A stretch of 37,357 nucleotides of DNA from Paenibacillus sedimenti (lineage in GTDB: Bacteria > Bacillota > Bacilli > Paenibacillales > NBRC-103111): assembly GCF_014534655.1 (NCBI RefSeq), contig NZ_JACVVD010000023.1, positions 1-37,357 on the forward strand, read 5' to 3'. Position 1 is the first letter of the stretch. Every line of letters starts with the position of its first letter. A model generated the notes under the pieces. It had not been told where the DNA came from and did not search any database. It saw nothing but the letters and a program-made list of their open reading frames with translations. The position numbers were made by a program, and so were the translations under genes. Positions 16,945 to 25,446 of the stretch are shown here, piece after piece.

Positions 16945-17574
16945 TTACTGATCTCCAATCGACTCGGGAACAGTGAGAGGGTATAATTTCCCCCTATAGG
17001 CAAAGGATATATTACCGGTTTCCTCCGAAACTACAAGTACAAGAGCATCCGTTTTTTCCGTTAACCCAATCGCGGCCCGGTGTCTAGTTCCAAGTTTTTT
17101 GTCAATCACCATCGTATCTGATACTGGTAAGACATTGGCAGCAGAAATAATGCGATCGCCTCGAACCAATACGGCGCCATCATGCAGCGGGCTGCCAGGA
17201 ATAAAGATCGATTCCAACAACGAATGGGTCAGTGCAGCTTCAACAGTTATGCCGGAGTGAATATTCGATTGCAGCGGATCGTTTCTCTCAATCACAATCA
17301 ATGCGCCTTGCCGGCGTTCGGACAAGTGCTTGATGCTAATCGACAAGTCTAAATAATTGGATGTAAAGGAGGATAAATAACACTGTAAATAGAAAGAACC
17401 CGCTATGGATTCGACTCTTTTGAAGTTTTCTTGAGTTTCGTAAAATTCACTTAAAAGGCAATAATTTTCATTATCTATCATATCTAAACTTCTCTGTATT
17501 TGAGCAACGATATGCCGCAAATATTGCTTCAACTGTTCCTTAACGGGGGATACATCACAATTATTTTGTTGCAT
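16945..17574 (-). CDS. cdaS: Diadenylate cyclase, CdaS type
   Basis: 209-residue protein making c-di-AMP from two ATP. An N-terminal helical part (about 1-75, PVKEQLKQYLRHIVAQIQRS) precedes the DAC domain with GALIVIER, LLESIFIPGSPLHDGAVLVR (DGA catalytic motif), LGTRHRAAIGLTEKTDALVL (RHR motif) and VVSEETGNIS. Length and an N-terminal helical region without membrane segments fit CdaS, the sporulation-specific cyclase expressed in the forespore of B. subtilis, rather than DisA (has HhH DNA-binding) or CdaA (has membrane helices). ATG 17574 is chosen because AGGTGG is just upstream. The neighbour on the other strand is also a spore protein. Confidence 0.9.
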   Translation of the reverse strand: MQQNNCDVSPVKEQLKQYLRHIVAQIQRSLDMIDNENYCLLSEFYETQENFKRVESIAGSFYLQCYLSSFTSNYLDLSISIKHLSERRQGALIVIERNDPLQSNIHSGITVEAALTHSLLESIFIPGSPLHDGAVLVRGDRIISAANVLPVSDTMVIDKKLGTRHRAAIGLTEKTDALVLVVSEETGNISFAYRGKLYPLTVPESIGDQ

Positions 17575-18028
17575 TCGAACCACCTCGCGTATAATGCTTC
17601 TTACTTTATTTCACAAATAACGATGCTTAGTGAAAACAATGTTTAGCTAATTTCAGAGGTATTACCGTTATTATAACGGTTCTGCGGCAAACGATGCATA
17701 CAGAGCCGTTGTTCTATCAAAACAGAAATCGGCTGCTTGTCGATGTATGCAACTGAAGGTGAATTGAACCACATGACTCGCGGAGATCTGCTAAAATAAT
17801 ATGCAAAAAATTAAAGGCTGCCGATTTTATCGACAGCCTAAAGGCACCCCTAATTGAGTGCCTAAAAATTTCTGGATTGTAATGTTGAAAGGTATCATAA
17901 ATAATTTCGCCTTATTTATGATATGGTGAACCGTACCACAAATAGTGGTAAAGCGAAGGATCGAATTAGCAGTAGAATATATAGCCTTTAAGTATGAACT
18001 CGAGCATTATGTCAGTCTTGATTCATCG
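17575..18028. other. Non-coding spacer with several hairpins
   Basis: No gene was seen. Inverted repeats include AGGCTGCCGA...TCGACAGCCT (about 17816-17841), GGCAC...GTGCC right after it, the perfect palindrome at 17893-17923 and TACCAC/GTGGTA near 17934-17950. Confidence 0.45.
17893..17923. repeat. Perfect inverted repeat with 12-bp arms
   Basis: TATCATAAATAA (17893-17904) and TTATTTATGATA (17912-17923) are separated by 7 bases. No T tract follows, so this may be an operator or an element end rather than a terminator. Confidence 0.6.
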
Positions 18029-18265
18029 TTACGGATTGTTGGAATTAAGACTTAATCGCTCAAGCAACTCCGAGCCAAAGGGATGATCTATAATATAACG
18101 CCAGCTGCCGTCCGCTTGGCCTGTGCTGGTTGAGGCTGAAGGTGCCCTCTTCGTCCTTGGCCAACTCGGCATCCAGTTGCCGAAAGAACCCGTCGACGTG
18201 TTCGACCAGCGCTGCGGGCGCTCTTCCGTTATGGAAGGTGTGTTTGATTTGGAGGTTGGGGTTGA
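18029..18265 (-). pseudogene. Decayed C-terminal fragment of an unknown protein
   Basis: The reverse strand reads GRAPAALVEHVDGFFRQLDA, then ELAKDEEGTFSLNQ and, in a second frame, STGQADGSWRYIIDHPFGSE, LLERLSLNSNNP and a stop at 18029. The residue pattern looks like real coding sequence with one frameshift near 18110-18125. I do not recognise the family. No N-terminal part or RBS is visible. Confidence 0.35.
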
Positions 18266-18420
18266 CTACTGAAGTGTAACTAACACTAAGAGAAGACTCA
18301 GTTCAATTTCAGGTTGATTTAAGCTTAATATTCTAGAGTAAGGATACATTCACCGCAACAAAAATGAATCACGATGGTCTTCATCGAGGAAAACCATCGA
18401 ACAAAGTGGAGGGTAACAAC

Positions 18421-19490
18421 ATGTTAAAAAGGAATTAGTCGCAGCCGGTGTAGCATCTGTATTCTTGGTGTCATTGCTCGGGGGTTGCGGTTCGAACTCG
18501 TCTCAATCTTCAGCGGGCACAGAATCTGCCCAGACGGCAACTGAATCAAGCGACAACGCAAGCGTCTCGAATACCGCAAGCAGCACTGAGCAGGCAGGCG
18601 GCGATCTGCAAGGAGGCCCTCCCGGAGGAATGATGGGCGGCGGTGCCGTTGATAAAAGCGGTGATACGGTGCTCCAAAGCATGATCGCGAATGTAGAACC
18701 GAAATTCCAACAATTTGAATATACTGATTCCGAAACGGGCAAGACCTTAGCCTATAACCTGTATATCCCGGATGATTACGACCCGTCCAAATCGTATCCA
18801 ATGGTCTTGTTCATTGCGGACTCCAGCGTAATTGGCCAGGATACCACCGCCCCCTTGAAGCAGGGATCTGGGGGGGGGATCTGGGGGATGAGGAACAGGC
18901 CAAACATGAGAGCTTCGTGCTGGTGCCCGAATATCCGGATGTCATTATCGATGACTCTGGCAGCTATACGACGAATGAATTGTTGAAATGACCACAAGAC
19001 TAATGGATTCTGTAGAGTCCAGCTACAATATTGACAATAATCGCATCTATGGAACCGGACAGTCGATGGGATGCATGACCGTTATGCTTCTGGCCGCGGA
19101 ACATCCGGATCTGTTTACGGCAGAGATGTTTGTGGACGGTCAATGGGATGTAAACAAGCTTGCCTCTTTGGCAGGTCAGAAGTTCTTCTACTTTGCCGCA
19201 GAAGGCGATGACAAAGCATATGCCGGACAGACTGATCTGCTGCCTGTCCTGCAGAAAGATGGGGCAAAAGTGAGCACGGCCACTTGGGACGCAACCTGGT
19301 CCGCCGACCAGTTCACATCAGCGGTGAAGAGTGAGCTTGCGAAGGAAACAGTATTTATTTCGTAACGTGGAAAAAGGGAACGGTCTTGCCGGCAAGCGTT
19401 CCAGTCGGAACGAGCGAGCATATGTATTCCTTTGATCATGCTTACGGTGTTGAAGGCGTTCGTGATTGGTTGTTTAGTCAGACGAAGTAA
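18421..19490 (+). pseudogene. Lipoprotein alpha/beta-hydrolase (esterase-like), four frameshifts
   Basis: With frames joined this is a lipoprotein of about 355 residues: signal LVAAGVASVFLVSLLGGCGS with a lipobox Cys, a Ser/Thr-rich spacer, a LAYNLYIPDDYDPSKSYPMV strand typical of PHB-depolymerase/prolyl-oligopeptidase-like esterases, nucleophile elbow GTGQSMGCMTVMLLAAEHPD, Asp region YFAAEGDDKAYAG and His region SFDHAYGVEGVRDWL. Breaks lie near 18430 (A run), 18870-18893 (G run), 18985 (A run) and about 19350. Three of these are in homopolymers, so sequencing error is as likely as decay. RBS GGAGG lies just before ATG 18421. Probably an extracellular, membrane-anchored esterase; substrate unknown. 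Confidence 0.75.
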
Positions 19491-19509
19491 AAGGTCGGGT
19501 AAATCCGAG

Positions 19510-19546
19510 AGGAGCAGTTTCTTCCGCTTACGGTTGAACTGCTCTT
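19510..19546 (+). terminator. Terminator-like hairpin after the esterase
   Basis: Arms GAGCAGTTTC and GAACTGCTC (one bulge) lie about 20 bases after the esterase stop, followed by a T-rich stretch. Confidence 0.55.
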
Positions 19547-19589
19547 CACTTTCTTAGCGGTGTCGAACGGCGAAAGAACGGGGTGATTT

Positions 19590-19712
19590 ATGGGGATTTT
19601 AGGAAAAGGGATAAAAATAGAAACGTTTGCCGATGACTTATTTTACAAAAACAAGCTGATCATCTTTATTAAAATCCGGAGAAAGTTACATAAGAGTAAA
19701 TACACTGTTTAA
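19590..19712 (+). CDS. Possible 40-residue basic peptide
   Basis: ATG 19590 opens a short frame, MGILGKGIKIETFADDLFYK followed by basic residues, ending KSKYTV. A weak GGGGTG lies upstream. Lys-rich with a hydrophobic patch; no family recognised. It may be chance or the start of a lost gene. Confidence 0.25.
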   Translation: MGILGKGIKIETFADDLFYKNKLIIFIKIRRKLHKSKYTV

Positions 19713-19777
19713 GATAAAAATTATGAACAACGTGCTGGTTTAAGAAATATACGGAATTTCTGAATCATTATGAGCAC

Positions 19778-19813
19778 AAGCCTGATTAGCTGATAAACGG
19801 CTATATCAGGCTT
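19778..19813. terminator. Hairpin between convergent units
   Basis: Arms AAGCCTGAT (19778-19786) and ATCAGGCTT (19805-19813) lie just past the stop of the reverse-strand beta-propeller gene. There is no T tract on either side. Confidence 0.5.
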
Positions 19814-19817
19814 CCAT

Positions 19818-20969
19818 CTAAGAAAAAGAAAAGCGAAGAATGCTGCTTTCATTCAGACCGACACTCACGCAATACAGCATGTTGCCAAGACGGTCCCATT
19901 TTAGAAAGCTGATGTTTTTCATGTCGCTATAGACGAGCTTATCAAGTTCAATCGAATCGACCAGCAAACGGGCAACATGCAGTTCACTGATTTTTTTTTC
20001 TTTAACAGAGATATACGCAATTTTGCCATCGGGAGCTACGTGCACGTCAGAGATGTTCCCTTGTGCCAGCAATTTATGCGTTTTATCCTGCATGTTAAAA
20101 AGAAATAGACCGTCTATGCCGTTAATGGTTCCGGAAATGAGCAGTTTCCCATTCTCAAGAGGTGCAAAATCCAAGATGTCCCCCGTAATAAGCAAATCCA
20201 CTGAATTGGCAGTAGTCAGATCAATCCTATATAGTGCCGTACTGTCTCCATATCGCCCCAAAAAATAAACGCTGCGTCCATCCAATGAGGGAATGATGAA
20301 ATCCGCCATTTTGATAAACCATTCTGGCTGCAAATTCTCGCGGACTCCTGATTTTGGGGAGGTATCTGCCAGGGTCATTACGATGATTCTCTCTCCCGTA
20401 TTGATATTCTGGACAAACAGAGAATCATCAGACAGCCCCAAATATCGGTTGCTGTCGGGCAGCATGGACAAGGGTAGGCCGTCAAAGGTGTTTTGGATAC
20501 CTTTTGTCTGTATTTCGTATACGGCAGTTTTGGGAATTGCATTTACCGAATGAGGAGCATGGGCAAATAAATTCTTTCCATCAGGCGACAGGAGAAAGTG
20601 AGTACCACCTACAGCAAATAATTCAGTGTAGGTGTTAGTGTTCAGGTTAAGGGAAATCAGTTTATCCTGTTTGGTTTTGGCGCCGTAATCGGGTATGGAC
20701 AATACCAAAGAATGCGAATTGATCAGGCCGGCATCCCAGATCGGATAGGGAGTATCAAGCTTTGTCACCTTTTTTATGGATAGCTCCTCGCCGCGATTGA
20801 TTGGGGATTCCCTGTGGAACAAGTTTTTGTCCAGCACTACCGTGCGAATGTCCTTGCTGTTCCATGCAAACAAACTGTTCAGGAGAAAAAAACCGGAGAG
20901 GAATATCCCCAAGATGGAAGCAAATAAGAGATAGCTTCGATATTTCTCGATTGGTCCGATCCTAGCCAT
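19818..20969 (-). CDS. Membrane-anchored beta-propeller (TolB-like) protein
   Basis: 383-residue protein. One N-terminal membrane anchor (SYLLFASILGIFLSGFFLLN) is followed by an extracytoplasmic body with repeated blade-like strands, such as THFLLSPDGKNLFAHAPHSV, FIIPSLDGRSVYFLGRYGDS and DVHVAPDGKIAYISVKE; the SPDG/APDG turns are typical of TolB/WD40-like propellers. ATG 20969 has GGAGGAG just upstream and overlaps the end of the histidine kinase gene by 8 bases (ATGGCTAG), so translation is coupled. As third gene of the operon it may be a sensor accessory for the kinase, which is inference. Confidence 0.8.
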   Translation of the reverse strand: MARIGPIEKYRSYLLFASILGIFLSGFFLLNSLFAWNSKDIRTVVLDKNLFHRESPINRGEELSIKKVTKLDTPYPIWDAGLINSHSLVLSIPDYGAKTKQDKLISLNLNTNTYTELFAVGGTHFLLSPDGKNLFAHAPHSVNAIPKTAVYEIQTKGIQNTFDGLPLSMLPDSNRYLGLSDDSLFVQNINTGERIIVMTLADTSPKSGVRENLQPEWFIKMADFIIPSLDGRSVYFLGRYGDSTALYRIDLTTANSVDLLITGDILDFAPLENGKLLISGTINGIDGLFLFNMQDKTHKLLAQGNISDVHVAPDGKIAYISVKEKKISELHVARLLVDSIELDKLVYSDMKNISFLKWDRLGNMLYCVSVGLNESSILRFSFS

Positions 20970-22422
20970 TTTGTACTCCTCCAAATTGTATGACCACTTC
21001 TGTTCCCTCTCCCGGTTTGCTGTTTATCCAGATGCGGCCGCCGTGGCTTTCCACGATGCTTTTGACAATGGCCAGCCCCAAGCCTGCACTGCCTTTTTCC
21101 CTGACTTTTCGTTGGGATACCGTGTAAAAAGGCTCAAATACTCGGGCGATGTGTTCTTCAGGGATTCCGTCACCTTGATCTTTCACTTTGAGAAAAATAG
21201 CATCTTCACGTTTAAATGCTTCCACTTGAATCGTAGCGTTCACTTTTCCATATTTCATCGCGTTGTCGAGAAGGTTGATCAGGACTTCCTTGCATTTATC
21301 CTTGTCCCCTTGAAGGAAAAGATCATCGGCAACGTCACAGCTGATTTCGATCTTGAACCTTTTTCCCCGCAAGCGCATTTCATCACAGGTATCCCTGATC
21401 AGCGTCGATAGGTCTACGGTTTCAACATGATAGGCGAATTCATGGGAGGAGGCTTTGGAAAGCTGCAGAATGTCGATTACCATGCGATGCAGCCGATGGC
21501 TTTCGTTGATGATGTAAGAGATGCCCTTATCGAAAAAGTCCTTGTCGTGAAAACCATTATCCTTCAAGACTTGTGCATAGCCAAGAATGGATGTAAGAGG
21601 CGTTTTTAGCTCGTGTGTGACATTGTCAAAAAATGCCTTGCTTTGCGCCTGAGCTTCCTTCAGTGCATCTCTGTCTTTTTTGATGATTTCGATTTGCCCC
21701 TCGATCCTTCGGGCCATCCTGCCAAACCTGTCGGCCAATTCACCCATTTCATCCCTGGAGCCGATCTGGATAGCAAGATTGAAATCACCGGTAGAAATTT
21801 GCTCCGTGCTTCTGCTAAGTATGCGGATCGGTTTGGTAATTTGCCGTGCGATGACGAAAGAGGTCAGCAGAATAAATACAAAGATCCCGATGGCAAGCAG
21901 ATTGAGAATGGAGGTAAACCTTCGATTCGACTGATATAGCTCTGTATAATCCTTGCTGTATCTCATGATACCTAGCATTTGACTGTTCGATTCAATCGGA
22001 TAGGAGAGTGCAGCGGTAACCTTATTTTCACCATGTGTTACCGTATAGGCCGTCTCCCCCTTCAACGTCAACGCTTTTGCAAGGTCGTCACCGGAGGCTT
22101 GCGCAAAAGGCAATGAAACGGATCGGGGATTGCCGTGGGAATCATAGATGGCAATATCGCCCTCCATCTGCGCGCTTAATCCCTTCGCCAAGTGATCAGC
22201 TTCAGCGTCGAGGGTCATTTTATCCAGCACCATATTATTCAGGAGAAAGTATTGGATTACATAGGTATCTAACGTTTTTCGCGCCTCGATCATATCCTTG
22301 TGGATGAGTTGCGAGACGTTTTGTGCTGTGATCCGGTCTGCTGCAAAAAGGAGCGACGACAATCCCACAAAGGCGACAATGGAGAAGGACAGCAGGATCT
22401 TGTATTGGATAGATAGTTTCAT
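20962..22422 (-). CDS. Sensor histidine kinase
   Basis: 486 residues. TM1 about 8-28, extracellular sensor about 30-170 (no fold assigned), TM2 about 171-192, HAMP (ARQITKPIRILSRSTEQIS, GDFNLAIQ), HisKA with phospho-acceptor His270 in FFDNVTHELKTPLTSILGYA, then HATPase with N box NLLDNAMKYG, G1 DQGDGIPEEH and G2 GSAGLGLAIVKSI. This is a complete class I kinase. ATG 22422 is chosen because it lies 4 bases after the response regulator stop; an in-frame upstream start would lie inside that gene. It signals to the adjacent OmpR-type regulator. Its stop overlaps the propeller gene start. Confidence 0.92.
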   Translation of the reverse strand: MKLSIQYKILLSFSIVAFVGLSSLLFAADRITAQNVSQLIHKDMIEARKTLDTYVIQYFLLNNMVLDKMTLDAEADHLAKGLSAQMEGDIAIYDSHGNPRSVSLPFAQASGDDLAKALTLKGETAYTVTHGENKVTAALSYPIESNSQMLGIMRYSKDYTELYQSNRRFTSILNLLAIGIFVFILLTSFVIARQITKPIRILSRSTEQISTGDFNLAIQIGSRDEMGELADRFGRMARRIEGQIEIIKKDRDALKEAQAQSKAFFDNVTHELKTPLTSILGYAQVLKDNGFHDKDFFDKGISYIINESHRLHRMVIDILQLSKASSHEFAYHVETVDLSTLIRDTCDEMRLRGKRFKIEISCDVADDLFLQGDKDKCKEVLINLLDNAMKYGKVNATIQVEAFKREDAIFLKVKDQGDGIPEEHIARVFEPFYTVSQRKVREKGSAGLGLAIVKSIVESHGGRIWINSKPGEGTEVVIQFGGVQNG

Positions 22423-22426
22423 AGGC

Positions 22427-23122
22427 TTACACCATTTTATAGCCAATGCCAAAGATGGTTTCAATCAAGGACGTTCTCTTCCCCTCATCCAGTTTCTTCC
22501 TCAGTCTTTGGACATGGATATCCACTGTCCGCGTATCTCCCACAAATTCAAACCCCCACACCTTGTCCAGCAAGTCTCCTCGAGTAAATATCCGACCTCT
22601 GTTTTCTGCCAAAAAAACGAGAAGATCATATTCTTTATTGGTAAGCTCCACTCTCGTTCCATGTTTGCAAACCTCTCTTTTTTCCTTGCACAATTCGGTC
22701 TCATGGCCCAGTTGTATGACATCGAATCGATAGGTTCCTGTCGTTTCCGAGGTCAGCTCGATCCTTCGGAGAATAGCTTTGATTCTGACGATGACCTCGC
22801 GGATTTCAAAGGGTTTTGTTATATAATCATCAGCTCCCAATTCCATGCCCAGAATCTTGTCAACGGTATCTGACTTGGCCGTGATCATGATAATGGGGAT
22901 GGTATACTCATTTGTCACCCCTTTGCAGATATCGAAGCCGCTCATATCCGGGAGCATTACATCCAGGAGAATGACGTGTGGATGAAAGGCAGTGATTGCT
23001 TTCAATCCCTGCTCGCCAGTTGAAGCGACATCGGTAGCAAACCCCTCTTTCCTGAGAGAGTAGGCTAACAAGTCGGAAATGGATTCTTCGTCTTCTATAA
23101 TGAGAATTCTTTTACGGTCCAT
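22427..23122 (-). CDS. OmpR/PhoB-family response regulator
   Basis: 231 residues. Receiver domain has acidic pair E10/D11 (ILIIEDEES), phospho-acceptor D54 (VILLDVMLPD), T81 and K103 (GADDYITKPF). The winged-helix effector domain has LTNKEYDLLVFLAENRGRIF, TRGDLLDKVWG and the recognition region DTRTVDIHVQRLRKKL. ATG 23122 has GGGGGAGG 8 bases upstream; the longer frame to 23242 has no RBS. First gene of the operon with the kinase and propeller protein. Targets unknown; the two secreted proteins read in the opposite direction just beyond are natural candidates. Confidence 0.93.
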   Translation of the reverse strand: MDRKRILIIEDEESISDLLAYSLRKEGFATDVASTGEQGLKAITAFHPHVILLDVMLPDMSGFDICKGVTNEYTIPIIMITAKSDTVDKILGMELGADDYITKPFEIREVIVRIKAILRRIELTSETTGTYRFDVIQLGHETELCKEKREVCKHGTRVELTNKEYDLLVFLAENRGRIFTRGDLLDKVWGFEFVGDTRTVDIHVQRLRKKLDEGKRTSLIETIFGIGYKMV

Positions 23123-23293
23123 AATGAAAACCTCCCCCTCCATTATAGACGATTTTCCGTGCGTCAGGCATGGAAGGAAACAGATTTTACAAGTTGGATA
23201 CAAATGAACGATAGGCTGAAACAGTTGATAGTTAGACTGCAAGCATGATGCGAAACCGCATCAAAAACCTGTGTTCAAAAAGGAGAGATAACC

Positions 23294-23340
23294 ATGAACA
23301 AAAAAAACTGATAACGGCCAGCAGGTGGTAGCTTAACGAA
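23294..23340 (+). pseudogene. Orphan start of a broken gene
   Basis: AAAAAGGAGAG followed by ATG 23294 and AACAAAAAAAACTGATAACG. One extra A would give MNKKKLITAS, the usual start of a signal peptide, but the sequence then merges into the reverse-strand CDF remnant. It looks like the 5' end of a gene cut by rearrangement. Confidence 0.3.
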
Positions 23341-23435
23341 TTCAGACCTGAGGTGATGGTCCAAATATGGAGGTCATGCAGATTGACCACACCATCCACC
23401 TGCATTAAAGTCTCGCCCATCTGCCCGCTATAGTT
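23318..23435 (-). pseudogene. CzcD-type cation efflux (CDF) fragment
   Basis: The reverse strand encodes MGETLMQVDGVVNLHDLHIW and TITSGLNSLSYHLL, the conserved C-terminal cytoplasmic part of cation diffusion facilitators (V..LHDLHIWT..SG...L..H). Only about 40 residues remain and the membrane domain is absent, so this is a relic. Confidence 0.65.
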
Positions 23436-23485
23436 GAAAACCGTAAGTGATATCCTCATGAAATCTTGAAAAGGAGATTGTTATT

Positions 23486-24178
23486 ATGAATAAAACATTA
23501 ATTGCTGCAACTGTAATGTCCGTAGTAGCCGTTTCAACATCTGCTGCAATTTTGGTCGGCACTGCAGATGCTGCCGTTTCCAAGGTATCCACAGCCTCAG
23601 CCCAACCAGCTAGTACGGGAGTAGAAGCAGCCAGTGTAGAGTATATGAAGAGAACGGTATTAAGCCCTGACGGTAAAATCGTGAATGTTCAGGAGGACTG
23701 GCAGGATACAAAAGCCTCCCGCTACAAAGGTGTGCTCACAACGCCATCCGGAGACGATCCGGATAACCTGATAACAACGGTAGAAATCATGAATGGAAAG
23801 CAAGGAGTTTCCTATAGAAAGGATTCAGACGGCAAGATCATAGAGGGAGCCAAGCACACCCATCCGCAAGCCAGTAAGCCAATAAGTATTTTTGCAATAG
23901 AGAAGGAGCGCTACACCCGACAAGAATGGAAGAATCAGGAGAAGGTTACCGAAAACGGAGTCACCTATACAAAATTGACCAAGACTTATACATCCGTCGG
24001 TACTAAATATAAGGAGAACATTTTTTTGAACCAAAGCGGATTGCCGGTTAAAGGCACAATCTTCACAATCAAGGGCGGGAAATCTACACTGCTGTTTAAA
24101 GTAAACTATCAATATGACAAGCTGAAGGCCGATAACGCCTTGTTCGATGTGGATAGTGTAAAGCTTCCTGAAAAGTAA
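23486..24178 (+). CDS. Secreted protein, paralogue 1
   Basis: 230 residues with a Sec signal peptide (MNKTLIAATVMSVVAVSTSA, cleavage likely after ADA or nearby). The mature part has a repeated-strand character: QEDWQDTKASRYKG, YTRQEWKNQEKVTENGVTYT, ENIFLNQSGLPVKGTIFTIK and KVNYQYDKLKADNALFDVDS. The layout is shared with the next gene. Strand-rich secreted proteins of this kind can adopt a LolA/RseB-like fold, but that is only a suggestion. AAAAGGAG lies about 10 bases before the ATG. Divergent from the two-component operon, with decayed sequence between. Confidence 0.75.
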   Translation: MNKTLIAATVMSVVAVSTSAAILVGTADAAVSKVSTASAQPASTGVEAASVEYMKRTVLSPDGKIVNVQEDWQDTKASRYKGVLTTPSGDDPDNLITTVEIMNGKQGVSYRKDSDGKIIEGAKHTHPQASKPISIFAIEKERYTRQEWKNQEKVTENGVTYTKLTKTYTSVGTKYKENIFLNQSGLPVKGTIFTIKGGKSTLLFKVNYQYDKLKADNALFDVDSVKLPEK

Positions 24179-24280
24179 AGATAAGAAGATAAGCGACTAT
24201 CATAATTTTATTTAAATTGTTTACAAGTGAGATACATCCAACCGATGGAATGTTACATGTGACCTCTATACTGAGATCAA

Positions 24281-24299
24281 GGTGATCGGCTTGATCACC
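24281..24299. promoter_or_regulatory. Palindrome between the two secreted protein genes
   Basis: Arms GGTGATC (24281-24287) and GATCACC (24293-24299) around 5 bases, 34 bases before the second gene. There is no T tract, so it may be an operator or a weak terminator. Confidence 0.4.
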
Positions 24300-24332
24300 A
24301 AATAATAATGAATCAAAAAGGAGAGTTTTATT

Positions 24333-25316
24333 ATGATAAAAACAATTATCGCTGCATCCGTTATGACCACTATCGCCCTTGCCCCAACTAATGCACTGGT
24401 AGCAGTCAATTCTGCTGACCAGTCGATCAAACCAGCTGTCGTTAGCGCTGTAGCAGCAGATTCTGCTGCTTCGGGAAAGAATTCGCTGTTGCTGCAATAT
24501 CTGAAAAAATCTGGTTATGAAGCAAATGGAGATTCTCTTGGCTATGAGGAAACCTGGGGAGATCCGCTTACTTACAATCAAAGAACAGATGCACATTTTG
24601 AAGGAGGCAGCATGAGTTTTTACTCCCTTTACAATGGGACAACTTCAGCCAAGGTAGTAAAAGATGAGAAAGGTAACATTACAGACGGCAGCATGGTAAC
24701 CGAAGCTCCGGAAGACAGTGCTCCAAGTGGTCCATTTTATGAGCTAATGGCAAAAGAATATCAAAAGCCTGAATGGAAAAATGCCGGTACAGTAGCAGAG
24801 GATGGCAAAAAACTTAAAAAAGTAACGATAGATCGTATCTCACACGAAGGTACATCTGCAGAAAATATGAAGAAAGTCAAAATTAGAGAAACAGTTTATC
24901 TGGATGCAGCAACCGGACTTCCGGTAAAGAGTGAGGTTCATGAGGAGAAGAGTGGGGAAATGGTGCTTCGAAATACTTTTACGTATGAATATGACCGGAA
25001 GGACAGAGATCAGGAACTGTTTGATATCAGCGACATGAATCTGAAGGATTATACATCCGAAGAAGTGAAGACTAACAACCCGCATCTCCCGATTGGAGGC
25101 AAGTTGCCTAATCCGATGGCTGATCTCGTAAGTGAAGGGACGATTACAGAAGCCCAACGTACAGCCATTGAAACGGCTCTTGGCCAAGCTAAACAAAACG
25201 GCTTTGATGAAAATAAAAGCGAAGAGGAGAGGCTGAAAGAAGCCCTGGCAGGCATCGTAGTCGATGGCACCATCACACAGGAGCAGGCTGATATTGTCAT
25301 AAATTTATTTAAATAA
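24333..25316 (+). CDS. Secreted protein, paralogue 2, with extra C-terminal domain
   Basis: 327 residues. Signal peptide IIAASVMTTIALAPTNALVA. Residues about 45-240 align with the preceding protein: LGYEETWGDPLTYNQRTDAH, QKPEWKNAGTVAEDGKKLKK, RETVYLDAATGLPVKSEVHE and NTFTYEYDRKDRDQELFDIS. The last roughly 80 residues are absent from paralogue 1 and form a helical, acidic region with two related motifs, LVSEGTITEAQRTAIETAL and VVDGTITQEQADIVINLF. AAAAGGAGAG lies before the ATG. Probably expressed with paralogue 1; function unknown. Confidence 0.75.
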   Translation: MIKTIIAASVMTTIALAPTNALVAVNSADQSIKPAVVSAVAADSAASGKNSLLLQYLKKSGYEANGDSLGYEETWGDPLTYNQRTDAHFEGGSMSFYSLYNGTTSAKVVKDEKGNITDGSMVTEAPEDSAPSGPFYELMAKEYQKPEWKNAGTVAEDGKKLKKVTIDRISHEGTSAENMKKVKIRETVYLDAATGLPVKSEVHEEKSGEMVLRNTFTYEYDRKDRDQELFDISDMNLKDYTSEEVKTNNPHLPIGGKLPNPMADLVSEGTITEAQRTAIETALGQAKQNGFDENKSEEERLKEALAGIVVDGTITQEQADIVINLFK

Positions 25317-25331
25317 GGAAACCTGCGTGGA

Positions 25332-25373
25332 GGGGCGGTCCCAAAGTCGAAATGACTTCGGGGCTGCCCCTTT
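25332..25373 (+). terminator. Intrinsic terminator of the secreted-protein unit
   Basis: Arms GGGGCGGTCCC and GGGGCTGCCCC pair along 11 positions with two G-U pairs, followed by TTT, about 15 bases after the stop codon. Confidence 0.75.
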
Positions 25374-25446
25374 AAATTCTGTTTACAGGCCGAAAATATA
25401 TCTGTTCAAAAGCATAGAAATCGCAACATTTCATTCAGGAGAAAGC

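Noticed and set aside
16713..17003. Reverse frames overlapping the end of the CdaS gene as a separate gene
   Set aside because: No RBS or domain; they overlap the well-supported cdaS frame.
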